The translations under genes were made by a program, and so were the position numbers. A stretch of DNA of 64,000 bases from assembly GCF_045679555.1 (NCBI RefSeq), contig NC_092094.1:16735112-16799111 (forward strand), given 5' to 3'. Below, piece by piece: positions 26,396-39,737 of this stretch (the stretch's first letter is position 1; each line of letters starts with the position of its first letter). The notes beneath the pieces were generated by a model, which ran no database searches, was not told the DNA's origin, and was given only the letters and a program-made list of their open reading frames with translations. Source of the stretch: Salvelinus alpinus (Eukaryota > Chordata > Actinopteri > Salmoniformes > Salmonidae).

Positions 26396-26659
26396 CGTGG
26401 GGTCCTCTTCTACATGGTGACCACGTTGAGGCTGAGTCTGCTCTTTAAGTGATTCTGTTGGTCATCAGTTGGACCACAGCTGTGGTTACAAACCAGGCTG
26501 TTTAAAATGGGCAATGGTAAAAAGATATATTTGAGGTCTTAAGAAAACATTAGCACTATGAGGCACAGAACAAACAGAATATCATGCGCTGAGCGAAGAA
26601 GACTAACTACTTCATCTAATGAAAGGGCCCCAGTTGTCAACTCCTTCAGCTGCATCACT
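26396..26659. other. No gene recognised
   Basis: Short unique-looking interval. Confidence 0.4.
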
Positions 26660-26978
26660 ATAATCAAATAAAATGTTATTTGTCACATGCACCGAATGCA
26701 ACAGGTTACCGTGAAATGCTTACTTACAAGCCTTTAACTAACAATGCAGTTCAAGAAATAGAGTTAACAAAATATTTACAAAATTAACTAAAGTGAAAAA
26801 AAAGTATAATAATAAAAACCAAAAGTAACACAATACAATTACATAACAATAACGAGGCTATATACAGGGGGTACCAGTACCAAGTCAGTGTACAGGGGTA
26901 CAGGTTAGTCGAGGTAATTTGTGCGGGGGTACAGGTTAGTAGAGGTAATTTGTGCAGGGGTACGGGTTAGTCAGGTAA
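26660..26978 (-). mobile_element. Rex1-like LINE 3' UTR fragment
   Basis: Reversed 3' end of the Rex1-like family (AATCAAATAAAATGTTATTT, ATATACAGGGGGTACCAGTA), non-coding and 5'-truncated. An internal 3-fold repeat around GGGGTACAGGTTAGT at 26896-26975 marks a small expansion. Confidence 0.85.
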
Positions 26979-27210
26979 TTTTCCACTCTGTGGCTCTCCA
27001 TTATTGACAACGGGCAGTATTACTACCCATTTGAGCCAGGTGAGGGCAGCATACACTGGTCCTTCCCTTGTTCAGAGAACTGGGCTACCTTATCACGCTG
27101 GCAACAAGGTTACAACCCCTTGTTGGATTGACAGTAAACTCAAAAAAGACATTTGTTTGAATTGAAGGAGTACTTCTCCCACATTAGCTCTTCCCTTGAG
27201 TCAACTGCTA

Positions 27211-27762
27211 TTCCTATCTCTATGTTCTATCTCAATGTTCTATCTCTATGTTCTAATTCTATGTTCTATCTCAATGTTCTACCTCTATGATCTATCTCAA
27301 TGTTCTACCTCTAGGTTCTATCTCATGTTCTACCTCTAAATTCTATCTCTATGTTCTATCTCATGTTCTACCTCTGTGTTCTATCTCTATGTTATTTCTC
27401 TATGTTCTATCTCGATGTTCTATCTCAATGTTCTACCTCTTTGTTCTATCTCATGTTCTACCTCTATGTTCTATCTCTATGTTATATCTCATGTTCTACC
27501 TTGATGTTCTATCTCAGGTTCTACCTCTATGTTATTTCTCTATGTTCTATCTCATGTTCTACCTCTATGTTCTATCTCTATGTTCTATCTTGATGTTCTA
27601 TCTCAATGTTCTACCTCTATGTTCTACCTCTATGTTCTACCTCTATGTTCTATCTCTATGTTATTTCTCTATGTTCTACCTCTAGGTTTTACCTCTATGT
27701 TCTATCTCGATGTTCTACCTCTAGGTTCTATTTTGATGTTCTACCTCTATGTTCTATCGGTA
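27211..27762. repeat. Degenerate minisatellite (TTCTATCTCTATG)
   Basis: About 550 bp of degenerate units built from TTCTATCTCTATG and TTCTACCTCTATG (about 12-13 bp). Leu/Tyr/Ser/Phe-rich frames across it are artefacts. Confidence 0.92.
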
Positions 27763-27906
27763 TGTTTTGAATGGCTTGATAAGTTGATATGTTTGAATAA
27801 AAATTACCTCAGTGAAATAATACAAGATAGACTCCTTTTATTACAATTAAAATCCATCTTGGGGTGTAGCGAAATAAATGTATGTCTTGTTTGGTATAAA
27901 GTTAGG

Positions 27907-28712
27907 GGCTGGGCGATATGGCCAAAATATGGTATTTTTCAAATGTTTTACGATATGACGGTATTTGATGTTTTTGACTAATAAAAGTTCTAAATTTGCT
28001 TTATGAGTAGTGTGTGACCCTAGAGTGGCAACACTTACATACATTCAAATTATTTCAATGGGCCTTTCTAAATTCGGATTGTTTTATACTGTTCAATTCA
28101 AATTCAACCAAAAATAAGTTCCTGCATTTCCATCATTTGTTTTTAGAAGATACTGTTGCACAAACAACATGCTGATTTAAGCCTCCATCAGCACTGGTAT
28201 CAGGCTGTATTAGCTGGCTACGTTTGCTCTGAATCAGTACTTTTATTAGCTAATTAGCTAGCCAGCTAACTAGAGAATAGTATTGGTGGCTAACACGATT
28301 TAGCTTAACTTGCTAAGAAAATACAAACTAGCTGTTTGCAGATGTAAGAAACACAAACTAATATTGTAATTATAGAACGCTAGTGGATTTATATTAAGAT
28401 CAAAGTGGAAACGACATTGTTGCATGTGCTGCATTGACCACGCAGACTGAACGAAAGTGTCTCGTGGTCAAGCAACAACAAATGCGCTCCTTGAGTGACA
28501 GGGGGCGGGACTAGGTCTGTGTGGAAAGCGGCATGGAGAGAGAGAGAGCTGAGAGGGATGACCCAAGTAAATTATAAAAATGGACGTTACACAAGGTGTA
28601 TCACATTTAACAAACCAAACATTCAAATACTGTTATAGAAGGTAAAGTAAAAACCCAAACCGGTCCGTGCATAAATACCGGTATATAGTAAAAAACGGTA
28701 TACTGCCCAGCC
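27907..28712. mobile_element. Non-autonomous DNA transposon (TIR GGCTGGGC)
   Basis: About 806 bp bounded by imperfect terminal inverted repeats: GGCTGGGCGATATGGCC on the left and the complement of GGCTGGGCAGTATACCG on the right. No transposase. Internal sequence is AT-rich and non-coding. hAT-like from the style of its ends; class is uncertain. Confidence 0.65.
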
Positions 28713-28713
28713 T

Positions 28714-29085
28714 TACATGGACCCTTGGATCCTCAAAAAGTTCTACAACTACCATCGAGAGCACCTTGACTGGCTGCATCATTGATATGGCAAATGTACC
28801 ACCCTTGACCGCAAAACGCTACAGAGGGCAGTGCGGACAGCCCAGTAAATCATTGGGGCCAAGCTCCCTGCCATCCAGGACCTCTATATTAGGCGGTGGT
28901 AGAGGAAGACCCAAAAAATTACTAAACTCATTCTTGTGTATTTTATTCCTCTTGTGTTACAATTTTATTTTTTATTATAATTTTTTAACACTGCATCGTT
29001 GGGAAGGGCTTGTAAGCAGGCATTTCACGGATAAGTCTACACTCGTTGTATTCGGCGCATGTGACAAATAAAATGTGATTTGATT
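28714..29085 (+). mobile_element. Rex1-like LINE 3' fragment
   Basis: RT C-terminal remnant (ACCATCGAGAGCACCTTGAC, GGGGCCAAGCTCCCTGCCAT), then a shortened 3' UTR ending TGTGACAAATAAAATGTGAT. It directly abuts the DNA transposon at 27907-28712, has lost most of the 3' UTR, and contains no open frame. Confidence 0.85.
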
Positions 29086-29172
29086 CACTGCACTTTACTT
29101 AAGGGATAAAATATGACTGTTTAAGTACAATTAGCTTAACCAGGTATCCTCAATGACCCTTCATTCCTTTCA

Positions 29173-29278
29173 CAACTACTTGAATAATGCAATAATACAA
29201 CCCTCTAAAACAACTACTTGAATAATGCAATAATACAACCCTCTAAAACAACTACTTGAATAATGCAATAAAACACAC
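29173..29278. repeat. 38-bp tandem repeat, 2.7 copies
   Basis: Tandem copies starting CAACTACTTGAATAATGCAA at 29173, 29211 and 29249. Confidence 0.93.
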
Positions 29279-29514
29279 TCAAACATTCACAGAAATGTAC
29301 AGTACAGACGCTCAAATAACCTCTCCCAGAGCACACAAATCAGACACACAAACAGAAGAATGCACATTCAGCTGGTATTTGATTTTTGTCAATTTAGTTA
29401 GTGTCTGTAAACCTGGCCAGACCTTGTGGCCTTCTGCAGTCTCTCCAGTCACCTGGTGTGATTGTAGAGCATTGCAGGGGCCTAATCTATTATTTAGCCC
29501 TGCAAAGCCTTGGA

Positions 29515-29715
29515 GGGAGGGTGACATGGAGGGGGGGGGGGGGGGGGGGGAGGGAGGGAGGGAGGGAGGGAGCCATGGAGGGAGGGAGCCATGGAGTAGG
29601 GGGGGGGCAGGGGGGTCGGCATGGAGGGGGGAGCCTTGGAGAGAGGGAGACATGGAGGGAGCCATGGAGGGGGAGCCTTGGAGGGATCCAGGGAGGGGAG
29701 AGCCGGGGGGAGGCT
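29515..29715. repeat. G-rich GGAGGGAGCCATGGAG array
   Basis: Includes an 18-20 G homopolymer near 29531-29550, GGGA repeats, and longer units with GAGCCATGGAGGGAG. Several GGG runs in close succession give quadruplex-forming potential on the plus strand. Confidence 0.9.
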
Positions 29716-29816
29716 GCCCTTTGAAAACACATCACCATGAGGAGGTTCTCAGACAATCTCCTCATACACACACTTATTTATTTATAAAAGGGCCTAGTCT
29801 CATTCCACCTCCCAAA

Positions 29817-29921
29817 CTAGAGAGAGAGGGAGGAAAGGAGGGAGGGAATGAAGGAAGGGGGGGTAGAAAGAGAGAGAAAGACAGAGACAGAGATAGAGAG
29901 AGTAAGAGAGGGAGAGATAGG
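29817..29921. repeat. GA-rich tract, left
   Basis: Purine-rich GAGAGA/AGGGAGG sequence. It is the left flank of a LINE; a similar tract follows at 31232-31320. Confidence 0.88.
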
Positions 29922-31231
29922 TCGAGTTGCCAGGACCACAAATACAAATTCCATCTAGACACTGTTGCCCTAGAGCACACAAAAAACGATACATACCTCA
30001 GCCTAAACATCAGCGCCACAGGTAACTTCCACAAAGCTATGAACGACCTGAGAGACAAGGCAAGAAGGGCCTTCTATGCCATCAAAAGGAACATTCACTT
30101 TGACATACCAATTAGGATCTGGCCAAAAATACTTGAATCAGTTATAGAATCCATTGCCATTTATGGCTGTGTGGTTTGGGGTCCGCTCACCAACCAAGAA
30201 TTCACAAAATGGGACAAACACCACATTGAGACTCTGCATGCAGAATTCTGCAAAAAATATCCTCTGAGTACAACGTAAAACACCAAATAATGCATGCAGA
30301 GCAGAATTAGGCCAATACCTGATAATTATCCAAATCCAGAAAAGAGCCATTCAATTCTACAACCACCTAAAAGGAAGTGATTCCCAAACCTTCCATAACA
30401 AAGCCATCACCTACAGAGAGATGAACCTGGAGAAGTCTGCCCTAAGCAAACTGGTCCTGGGACTCCTGGGTTCACAAACACAAACACACCCCACAGAGCC
30501 CCAGGACAGCAACACAATTAAACCCAACCAAATCATGAGAAAACAAAAAGATAATTACTTGACACATTGGAAAGAATTAACAAAAAAACTGAGCAAACTA
30601 GAATGCTATTTGGCCCACCGTGACTGACCCAAACTTAAGGAAAGCTTTGACTATGTACAGACTCAGTGAGCATAGCCTTGCTATAGAGAAAGGCCGCCAT
30701 AGGCAGACCTGGCTCTCAAGAGAAGACAGGCTATGTGCACACTGCCCACAAAATGAGGTGGTAACTGAGCTGCACTTCCTAACCTCCTGCCAAATGTATG
30801 ACCATATTAGAGTCACATATTTCCCTCAGATTACACAGATCCACAAAGAATTTGAAAACAAACCCAATTTTGATAAACTCCCATATCTACTGGGTGAAAT
30901 ACCATGTGTGCCATCACAGCAGCAATATTTGTGACCTGTTGCCACAAGAAAAGGGCAACCAGTGAAGAACACACACCATTGTAAATACAACCCATATTTA
31001 TGTTTATTTATTTTCCCTCTTGTACATTAACTATTTGCACATCGTTACAACACTGTATACAGACATAATATGACATCTGAAATATCTTTATTCTTTTGGA
31101 ACTTCTGTGTCTGTAATGTTTACTGTCAATTTTTTTTGTTTATTTAACTTTGTTTATTATCTACTTCACTTGCTTTGGCAATGTTAACATATGTTTCCCA
31201 TGCCAATAAAGCCCTTGAATTGAAATTTAAT
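29922..31231 (+). mobile_element. LINE fragment (C-terminal half and 3' UTR)
   Basis: 5'-truncated LINE. Frames read NISATGNFHKAMNDLRDKAR, RAFYAIKRNIHFDIPIRIW and IAIYGCVVWGP at 29922-30278, then RAIQFYNHLKGSD and, at 30421-30627, MNLEKSALSKLVLGLL. A Cys-rich CAHCPQNEVVTELHFLTSC segment (about 30735) resembles the C-terminal zinc-knuckle-like region of fish LINE ORF2. The 3' UTR ends with CCAATAAAGCCCTTGAATTG. Clade not assigned. Several frameshifts. Confidence 0.8.
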
Positions 31232-31320
31232 TGATAGAGACAGAGAAATAGAGCGAGAGGAGGGAGAGATATATAGAGGGATAGAGAGGGAGAAGGATAG
31301 AGAGGGAGAGGAGAGGGGTA
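31232..31320. repeat. GA-rich tract, right
   Basis: GATAGAGAGGGAGAGG-type purine sequence right after the LINE tail, probably the other half of the tract at 29817-29921. Confidence 0.85.
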
Positions 31321-32345
31321 AAAAACATTCCCTGTTCCCATACACCCCAGACTACAGCCTCATAGAGAAGGACCATGCCCGCTCAGGGTATAATTAAATT
31401 CACCACTCTGTTCCTCCTTTATCCTCCTTTCTTCTCTCCCTGTCTAACCAGTCGTTCCCTACCAAGGTTCTGTCTCAGCCCTGTGATACAGGATTACATG
31501 GACAGACCTTACCAGAGTTGATGAGATTACAGCACAACAAAAGTAATTTGTAATAAAAATCTTGACGGGTCCTGCATTAGTGCCTCAGTCTGTGAGGTTA
31601 ATGAACCGAGAATTGAGCAGTTTCCCTTTATTTGGTTATTTCGGTTTGGTAAGTCATTGGTAAGTCATTGGTAAGTCATTGGTAAGTCATTGGTAACTAA
31701 TTAGTAACCCAGAACTGCCATAGTGCCTCAGCTATCATTGATTGACTTGGATGAATGAACCTATTAAAAATAGCTAGCTATCTTTTACCAATCTGATTTG
31801 GTAGAAAGATGTGCTTGATATGCAGTCAGCCAAGAGAGCAACTCAGTATTAAGTGGCCAGCCCAAGCCATCACTCCTCATTAATTTGGCAAATAGGAATA
31901 TCTAATCAACTTGTTAGCAGGACTTCTTCATTTGTATTTGTTTTCTAAATGTGCAGCTCACACTCCACACATCGCCTCAGTTGAGGAAGAAACAGCAAAT
32001 AACAGCTCTTACCAAACTCTCGCCAAACATTCCCTACTTACATACCACTTCTCCCAGTTTACTCAATACTTGAATGTGCTCCTTTTCTAAGAGGATGAGA
32101 GGCCAGTTGTGTGGTTTGGTAGTCACGCTCAGGGCTGACACCCATTCCATCCAGTGTACTGAATTAGACTACACTTGACTAGTCAAAAATGTCCATAAAG
32201 CTGAAGTGACAGTGCAAGGTGTGACCCGAAACAAGTGGCTGCACAGAGGCTGAGCTGTTAAGGGGCACAGCTCTGGCATGGCCTGCCTGCCTCACACAAC
32301 ACCATGCAGTCTGCTCTGATCACATCAGCACTACAGCCTTCTACT
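31321..32345. other. No gene recognised; one 12-bp array
   Basis: Unique-looking sequence. Contains about four copies of GGTAAGTCATT at 31650-31697. No supported coding frame. Confidence 0.5.
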
Positions 32346-32466
32346 ACAGAGCTCACAGAGCTCACAGAGATCCCAGAGCTCACAGAGATCCCAGAGCTCA
32401 CAGAGATCCCAGAGCTCACAGAGATCCCAGAGCTCACAGAGCTCACAGAGATCACAGAGATCCCAG
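32346..32466. repeat. CAGAGCTCACAGAGATCC array
   Basis: About 6-7 copies of an 18-bp unit CAGAGCTCACAGAGATCC, with some 9-bp half-units. Frames read as ELTEIP repeats and are artefacts of the 18-bp period. Confidence 0.92.
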
Positions 32467-32575
32467 TCCCGGCAGGAACACAGAGGAAAGGAAAGGGAGT
32501 AAAAGAGAGAGAAAGCAATGAGGAGGAGAACAGAACAACCCTCTGCACTGTTGCACTAGACATGTCCTTACCTTG

Positions 32576-32692
32576 AGGGACAGAGCGAGAGAGAGCGACA
32601 GACTGACAGAGAGATAGAGAGACAGAGAGATTGAAAGAGAGAGAGACAGACTGACTGACTGACAGAGAGAGAAAGAGCAAGAGAGAGAGGGA
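32576..32692. repeat. GA-rich degenerate tract
   Basis: Imperfect GAGAGA/GACAGA sequence of about 117 bp. Confidence 0.85.
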
Positions 32693-34117
<1,425 letters not shown>

Positions 34118-34205
34118 GCACAGACACACACACAGCTGGTTAGTTGGTCACAACCCTCCGTGCTAATCTCTTGCAGTGAAGAAAGGAAAAGAGACATTTG
34201 CATTA

Positions 34206-34290
34206 CAATAGGGGCGAGAGAAAGAATCGAGAGAGAGAGATAGAGAGACACATATTTCCCTCGGATTACACAGATCCACAAAGAATTTCA
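34206..34290 (+). mobile_element. Small LINE fragment beside GA repeats
   Basis: GAGAGA sequence, then CACATATTTCCCTCGGATTA and CACAGATCCACAAAGAATTT, which match the LINE at 30815-30852 almost exactly. An isolated 45-bp copy of that LINE beside a GA tract. Confidence 0.75.
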
Positions 34291-35041
34291 GGGCAACTCA
34301 GTCACCTGAGTACTGAAGGGTGAACACAGGCAACACATAGGACCTACACTGTAGCAAGTGTGAACAATGTGAATCACCTGAAGAGGTTCCTCTCACTAGT
34401 CTCAGCCCAGCTAAGCCACAGCCGTTCCACTGGGACTTCCAGACCTCCACAGTGGAGCAGTAGTAGCCAGCCAGAATGAATTACAGCAACCTGATGTGAA
34501 GACAGGGTTTGCTATTCTTATTGCAATATTCATAAGGAGATGATGTCAACGAGACATCCCTGCTGCTCTGGGGTGAGGCTTCCCTCTCTTGAAAGCAGTA
34601 ATCCAGGTCACCTCAAAGTTACAGGGGGAAGAAATGTGTCTTGGGGGAAGAAATGTGTAGCTACTAGCTAGCTGCTACTGCTGTGCTGAGCAACACATGG
34701 TGGTCTGGAGTAACTACAATAATGCTGTTACAGAGTACCAAGGCACAGGTAACAGGAATGCATGGATGAAGGATGTACAGGGCTAATGATCATTTACTGT
34801 AAGTATCACGTTGGGGTCACCAAAATAGGGTAGTTGGAACAAAGGTATCTGGGGCTCTTTCCCGTTCACTGGGAAATGAATACCCTGTTTTACATGTTAA
34901 TGAGTTCCTCCAATTGCAGCTTGGCTGCTGGTCATCAATAACCCAACCTAGGTGACATCTCCCATTATCACACAGTAGGAGGACAGGCAGGGGAGAAGAC
35001 CTGCATAAATGTGACTGACTGTCACCTTACAGATCTTTATT
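34291..35041. other. No gene recognised
   Basis: Unique-looking sequence; no coding or repeat family that I can support. Confidence 0.45.
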
Positions 35042-35276
35042 TCTTCACCCTGTTGTTGCAAGACATTTCCTGCACAGTGGGAAATGCAAACTTGTAGTGT
35101 ATTCAAGGTTTAAAAAGGCTTCTAAAGTTTGTAATTTCCACTTTTACATTTCTGATTTGATTTGCCCTAACTAAAAATGTCCATTTATTATAATCCACAG
35201 AATAATTCACATTTCCTGTTGCTGCAGGAGTATTTTGCTGTGAGAAACTGGTCAAATTAAGATCCTACATCTTTAG
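35042..35276. mobile_element. Dispersed salmonid repeat fragment
   Basis: Non-coding sequence with TAGTGTATTCAAGGTTTAAA and CAAATTAAGATCCTACATCT, which I recognise as dispersed in salmonids. It abuts the SINE at 35277. Class unknown. Confidence 0.5.
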
Positions 35277-35486
35277 GCTCAGAGGTCTAAGGCACTGCAT
35301 ATCAGACCTTGGTTCGATTCCAGGCTGTATCACAACTGGCCGTGATTGGGATTCCCATAGGGTGGGTCACAATTGGCCCAGCGTTGTAGGGTTTGGCCGG
35401 GGTAGGCCGTCATTGTAAAATAAGAATATGTTCTTAACTGACTTGTCTAGTTAAATAAAGGTTCAACAAATAAAATAAATAAATAA
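35277..35486 (+). mobile_element. tRNA-derived SINE
   Basis: Head with the RNA polymerase III B box GGTTCGATTCC at about 35309, then GGCTGTATCACAACTGGCCG and the tail TTCTTAACTGACTTGTCTAG, ending in TTAAATAAAGG and an A-rich run. The A-box region is damaged by a short deletion. Confidence 0.85.
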
Positions 35487-37990
35487 CAATGTTCCAGCAG
35501 TCTGGAACTCGGTCATACTCTGTGGAGCAGCTAGTGATTGATAAAATAGGAAGTGAGGTTTAGACACCAGGGTTGATCTCTCTATTGTACAGTATATCAA
35601 ACAAGGGAAGGGCATATTCAGCTAAACAGCCTCAGGAATGTGCTATTCAATATTTCATATAGTTATGCTTCCATAAAAAATGGAAGCAGGATTTCTTCCA
35701 CAGAACATTGAACTATAGTTTGGTAAGGGAGAGTGAGGGAAGCATTCCTACAGGCAGTGAGGCAAGTGTACAGGTCTGTACAGATGGAGGGTCAAGGAGT
35801 CTATCTGGGACCCAAAATCAGCCAGACTCCATCAGCCAGCTTCTGCTTTGCTACAGTCTGATCCAAAACATCTGGCAACGAGAGCTTAGTTTCACAGTTT
35901 AATCCATTACTTAGTTGGTCCATCAGAGAAATTATCTGATCCAGGTATAGTTTATAGTACAGAGTGTATAGTACAGTATAAAAACTGGTTCAGATGGTGC
36001 CCCGCTACGTTTAAATCATCCAGACTGGCTTGTCTGCTTCAAACACTGGGTCAAACAGTCCACACAACGTTCCCCAAATCTCTCCAAGTATCAGTGTGTT
36101 TGAACATCTATCCCACAATAACAGGGACCACCCTAAAACTCATTCAGTAAGGGCTTTCAATGAGACACTATCAATGGGTTTGAGACTAATGAGGCTGCGA
36201 TAAACTGACTTGTACTTATACAGAGTGGTACGATTGATCATATTTGATAAACATTTATCATTGACACCTACTGTAAGCCAGTGACAGTCTATCTCACACA
36301 AGAAAATCAATTAGGCATGAGATGAGAATGGTACTTTTCACAAGTTAATTAATTTATATGATGCTGTTTACCCCTTGGAGTGAGAGGTCAGCCATTAATA
36401 TTTATGTTCCACAGATTGCTTGTGGATTAGCTTTGGCCGTGGGCCAAACGGCTCTTTAATGACTGAATTAAACAACCATCTGGGGAGCAGCCATCTCCAC
36501 AACTAGGGTTGCAGCATGGCTTTTTCAGTTTCTTGTCACTTTCACACAAATGATATGACAGATTTCCATATGAGGTATTCTGTGTCATATGGTTTGTTTG
36601 AGGTGCTAAGTAAATGCCAATATGCCATACTGACATTCAGTTCAAGCTACATAGTATTTTACATCTTTTTTACATTGATTACAATTTGCAAATATCTATG
36701 CTGTAACATCATCATTCCTTGATCATTGATGGTAAATTCTAATTCTTGAGAAAGAAACCCTCCTCACAATTGTAATTACCTACACAAATTTTCTTTGGTT
36801 TAGAGCTCAAGTTTCAGACCAATGAGGACATGGTATAACATTCACTAACTAGAATAGAAAATACATTCTTAATTAAATCAATAGTGATCCTTAAATGGTA
36901 GCCTAAATTCTGTGCCACCACTGGTTCTCAGATGAAAATAGGTTTAACAATCACTATAACTGGAAAGTGGCTGCAATACATCCTGAGTCGGAAGAGAAGC
37001 ACTTAGATACTGTATTTTTCCTTCCAAGTGATTTCATCTTGCAGTTTGACACCACACTTCCTTAACCATGTCAATATAAGCACATTACAGAGTACTAAAT
37101 ATTTCTCTATGATGTGACTAAGGTGGTTGAACAGGTTATGATAAGGCATTCAGTAAAAATGAATAGATACTTAATAAACCTTGGTCATGCAACCTAATGT
37201 ATTAGAATGTCCACTAAGATAGCTAGTGGAAGCACCAAATGACACACTGACCACAGAGTTACTGCAGGAGGCGTTTAAGATGATGATGATGTAGTGTGGT
37301 TTCATTGTGTATAGCAGGGTCCTTCCAATAACCAGGGGCCCAGTGAGAGGCAGGCCAGGGAGTTCTCCGTTTGCAGGTTTACCTGGGTAGGCAGCCAGTC
37401 ACCTCTCCCCCGTCTCAACCCCACCTCAACCCTGTCTCACCCCGATCTCTCTGTTCACTTAAGCAAAACAACCAACTGCTGAACAATCCCAGGATGCAAT
37501 GCACCTCCATTTTCTCCAAAGGACAGTCCCTGTATACATCACTAAGTATGCAAAATATTTACTAGTACATTAATATCATGAACATACAAAACACTAATCA
37601 AACCTCATTAACTGGTTCATCTACAGTGATGATAACAAATTCAGCTAAAATACTGGGATGCTTTTTTAGTAAACATAATTATTATTGAGGTTTATCAGAA
37701 AAGAACAAGCCTACAGAATTTGTGCATTGAAAATCATATCTATAATCGTGTAATAATCATCTGTGTTGCCAGTGACAGCTTGTCCAAGAGCAGGCCAGTC
37801 AGGGATGCTTCTGTAGGACTAAGGCACATATCCAAAGAGAAAGAATCCATCACACTGTCTCACTGATCTGCCCTCACCTTTGCCACACAACCTTGTTCTT
37901 ATTCAACCTGCAAAACCATAACAGGCTCTTTGGCCAGTAGAACTCCATCAGGTCAATGTAAGGTGAGCATAAGGCCACTGGAGCCACATA
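35487..37990. other. No gene recognised
   Basis: About 2.5 kb of unique-looking, AT-rich sequence; short frames only, without family similarity. This is the longest repeat-poor interval in the window. Confidence 0.45.
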
Positions 37991-38222
37991 CAGTGCCTTC
38001 GGAAAGTATTCAGACTCCTTGACTTTTTCCACATTTTGTTACGTTACAGCCTTATTCAAAAATGTATTTCTGTTTTGTTTTTTTTATAAATTGCCAAAAA
38101 ATGTCTAAAAACCTGTTTTCACTTTGTCATTATGGGATATTGTGTGTAAAAAAATATCTACTCCATTTTAGAATCAGGCTGTATCGTAACAAAATGAGTC
38201 TGAATATTTTCCGAAGGCACTG
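37991..38222. mobile_element. Tc1-derived MITE, 232 bp
   Basis: Flanked by TA at 37989-37990 and 38223-38224. Terminal inverted repeats CAGTGCCTTCGGAAAGTATT and, on the right, the complement of CAGTGCCTTCGGAAAATATT. Same family as the half copy at 19253. No coding capacity. Confidence 0.92.
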
Positions 38223-39285
38223 TATTAAAGGTAGACGCAGCGGTTTGTTGTTTTTGACTAAAAGTACCCCATTGTCATACTTGAAAGATATGCAAAACCA
38301 TAACAGGTAAAGATACCTTAATAGAAAATGACTCAAGTAAAAGTGAAAGTCACCCAGTAAAATACTACTTGAGTAAGACTAAAAGCATTTGGACTAAAAG
38401 TATCAAAAGTCAAAGTATAAATCATTTTAACTTCTTTATATTATGCAAACCAGATGGCACAATTTTCTTGTTTTTATTTTATTTACGGATGGGGCACACT
38501 CCAACCCTCAGACATAATTTACAAACGAAGCATTTGTGTTTAGTGAGTCCGCCAGATCAGAGGCAGTAGGGATGACCAGGGATGTTCTCTTGATTAGTGT
38601 GTGAATTGGACCATTTTCCTGTCAAAATGCAACGAGTACTTTTGGGTGTCAGGGGAAATGTATGGAGTAGAAAGTACATTATTTTCTTTAGGAATGTAGT
38701 GAAGTAAAAGTAAAAGTTGGCAAAAATATAAAGTACAGATACCCCCCAAAAATACTTTTCTTTTTTTTTATTTCACCTTTATTTAACCAGGTAGGCCAGT
38801 TGAGAACAAGTTCTCATTTACAACTGCGACCTGGCCAAGATAAAGCAAAGCAGTGCGACAAAAACAACAACACAGAGCTACACAGAAACAAACGTACAGT
38901 CAATAACACAATAGAAGAATCTATGCACAGTGTGTGCAAATATAGTAAGATTAGGGAGGTAGGTAAGGCAATAAATTGGCCATAGAGGTGAAAAAATTAC
39001 AATTTAGCATTAACACTGGAGTGATAGATGTGCACATGATGATGTGCAAGTAGAGATACTGGGGTGCAGAAGAGCAACAACAACAAAAATAACAATATGG
39101 TGATGATGTAGTTGGGTGTGCTATTTACAGATGGGCTGTGTACAGCTGCTCTGACAGTTGATGCTTAAAGTTAGAGAGGGAGATACAAGTCTCCAGCTTC
39201 AGTGATTTTTGCAGTTCGTTCAGTCATTGGCAGCAGAGAACTGGAAGGAAAGGCGGCCAAAGAAGGTGTTGGCTTTGGGGATGAC

Positions 39286-39473
39286 TGTATATAGACTTTC
39301 TTTTTTCTACTGTGTTATTGGCTTGTTTATAGTTTACTCCATGTGTAACTGTGTTGTTGTCTGTGTCACACTGCTTTGCTTTATCTTGGCCAGGTCGCAG
39401 TTGTAAATGAGAACTTGTTCTCAACTAGCTTACCTGGTTAAATAAAGGTGAAATAAAAAAATACAAATCAAAA
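39286..39473 (+). mobile_element. LINE tail inserted in opposite orientation
   Basis: A 188-bp 3'-UTR tail of the same LINE family (AATGAGAACTTGTTCTCAAC, TTAAATAAAGGTGAAATAAA, A-rich end). It is flanked by a 5-bp duplication ATGAC at 39281-39285 and 39474-39478, and it interrupts the host LINE exactly within GGGGATGAC/CAGTGAAATATA. This is a severely 5'-truncated, probably target-primed insertion. Confidence 0.88.
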
Positions 39474-39737
39474 ATGACCAGTGAAATATACCTGCTGGAG
39501 CGCGTGCTACGGGTGGGTGCTGCTATGGTGGCCAGTGAGCTGAGATAAGGCGGGACTTTACCAAGCAAAGACTTATAGATGACCTGGAGCCAGTGGGTTT
39601 GGCGACGAATATGAAGCGAGGGCCAGCCAACGAGAGCATACAAGTCGCAGTGGTGGGTGGTATAAGGGGCTTTGGTGACAAAACGGATGGCACTGTGATA
39701 GACTACATCCAAATTGCCGGGTAGAGTGTTGGAGGCT

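Noticed and set aside
27287..27981. Hydrophobic Tyr/Leu/Ser frames suggesting a membrane protein
   Set aside because: The frames follow a 12-13-bp degenerate minisatellite; hydrophobicity is a by-product of TTCTA/TATCT units.
29256..30278. 340-codon frame spanning G-rich DNA and a LINE
   Set aside because: A fusion in reading frame only: Gly/Glu repeat translation followed by LINE ORF2 fragment; no single gene.
32304..32576. Acidic ELTEIP-repeat protein
   Set aside because: Direct translation of an 18-bp tandem repeat.
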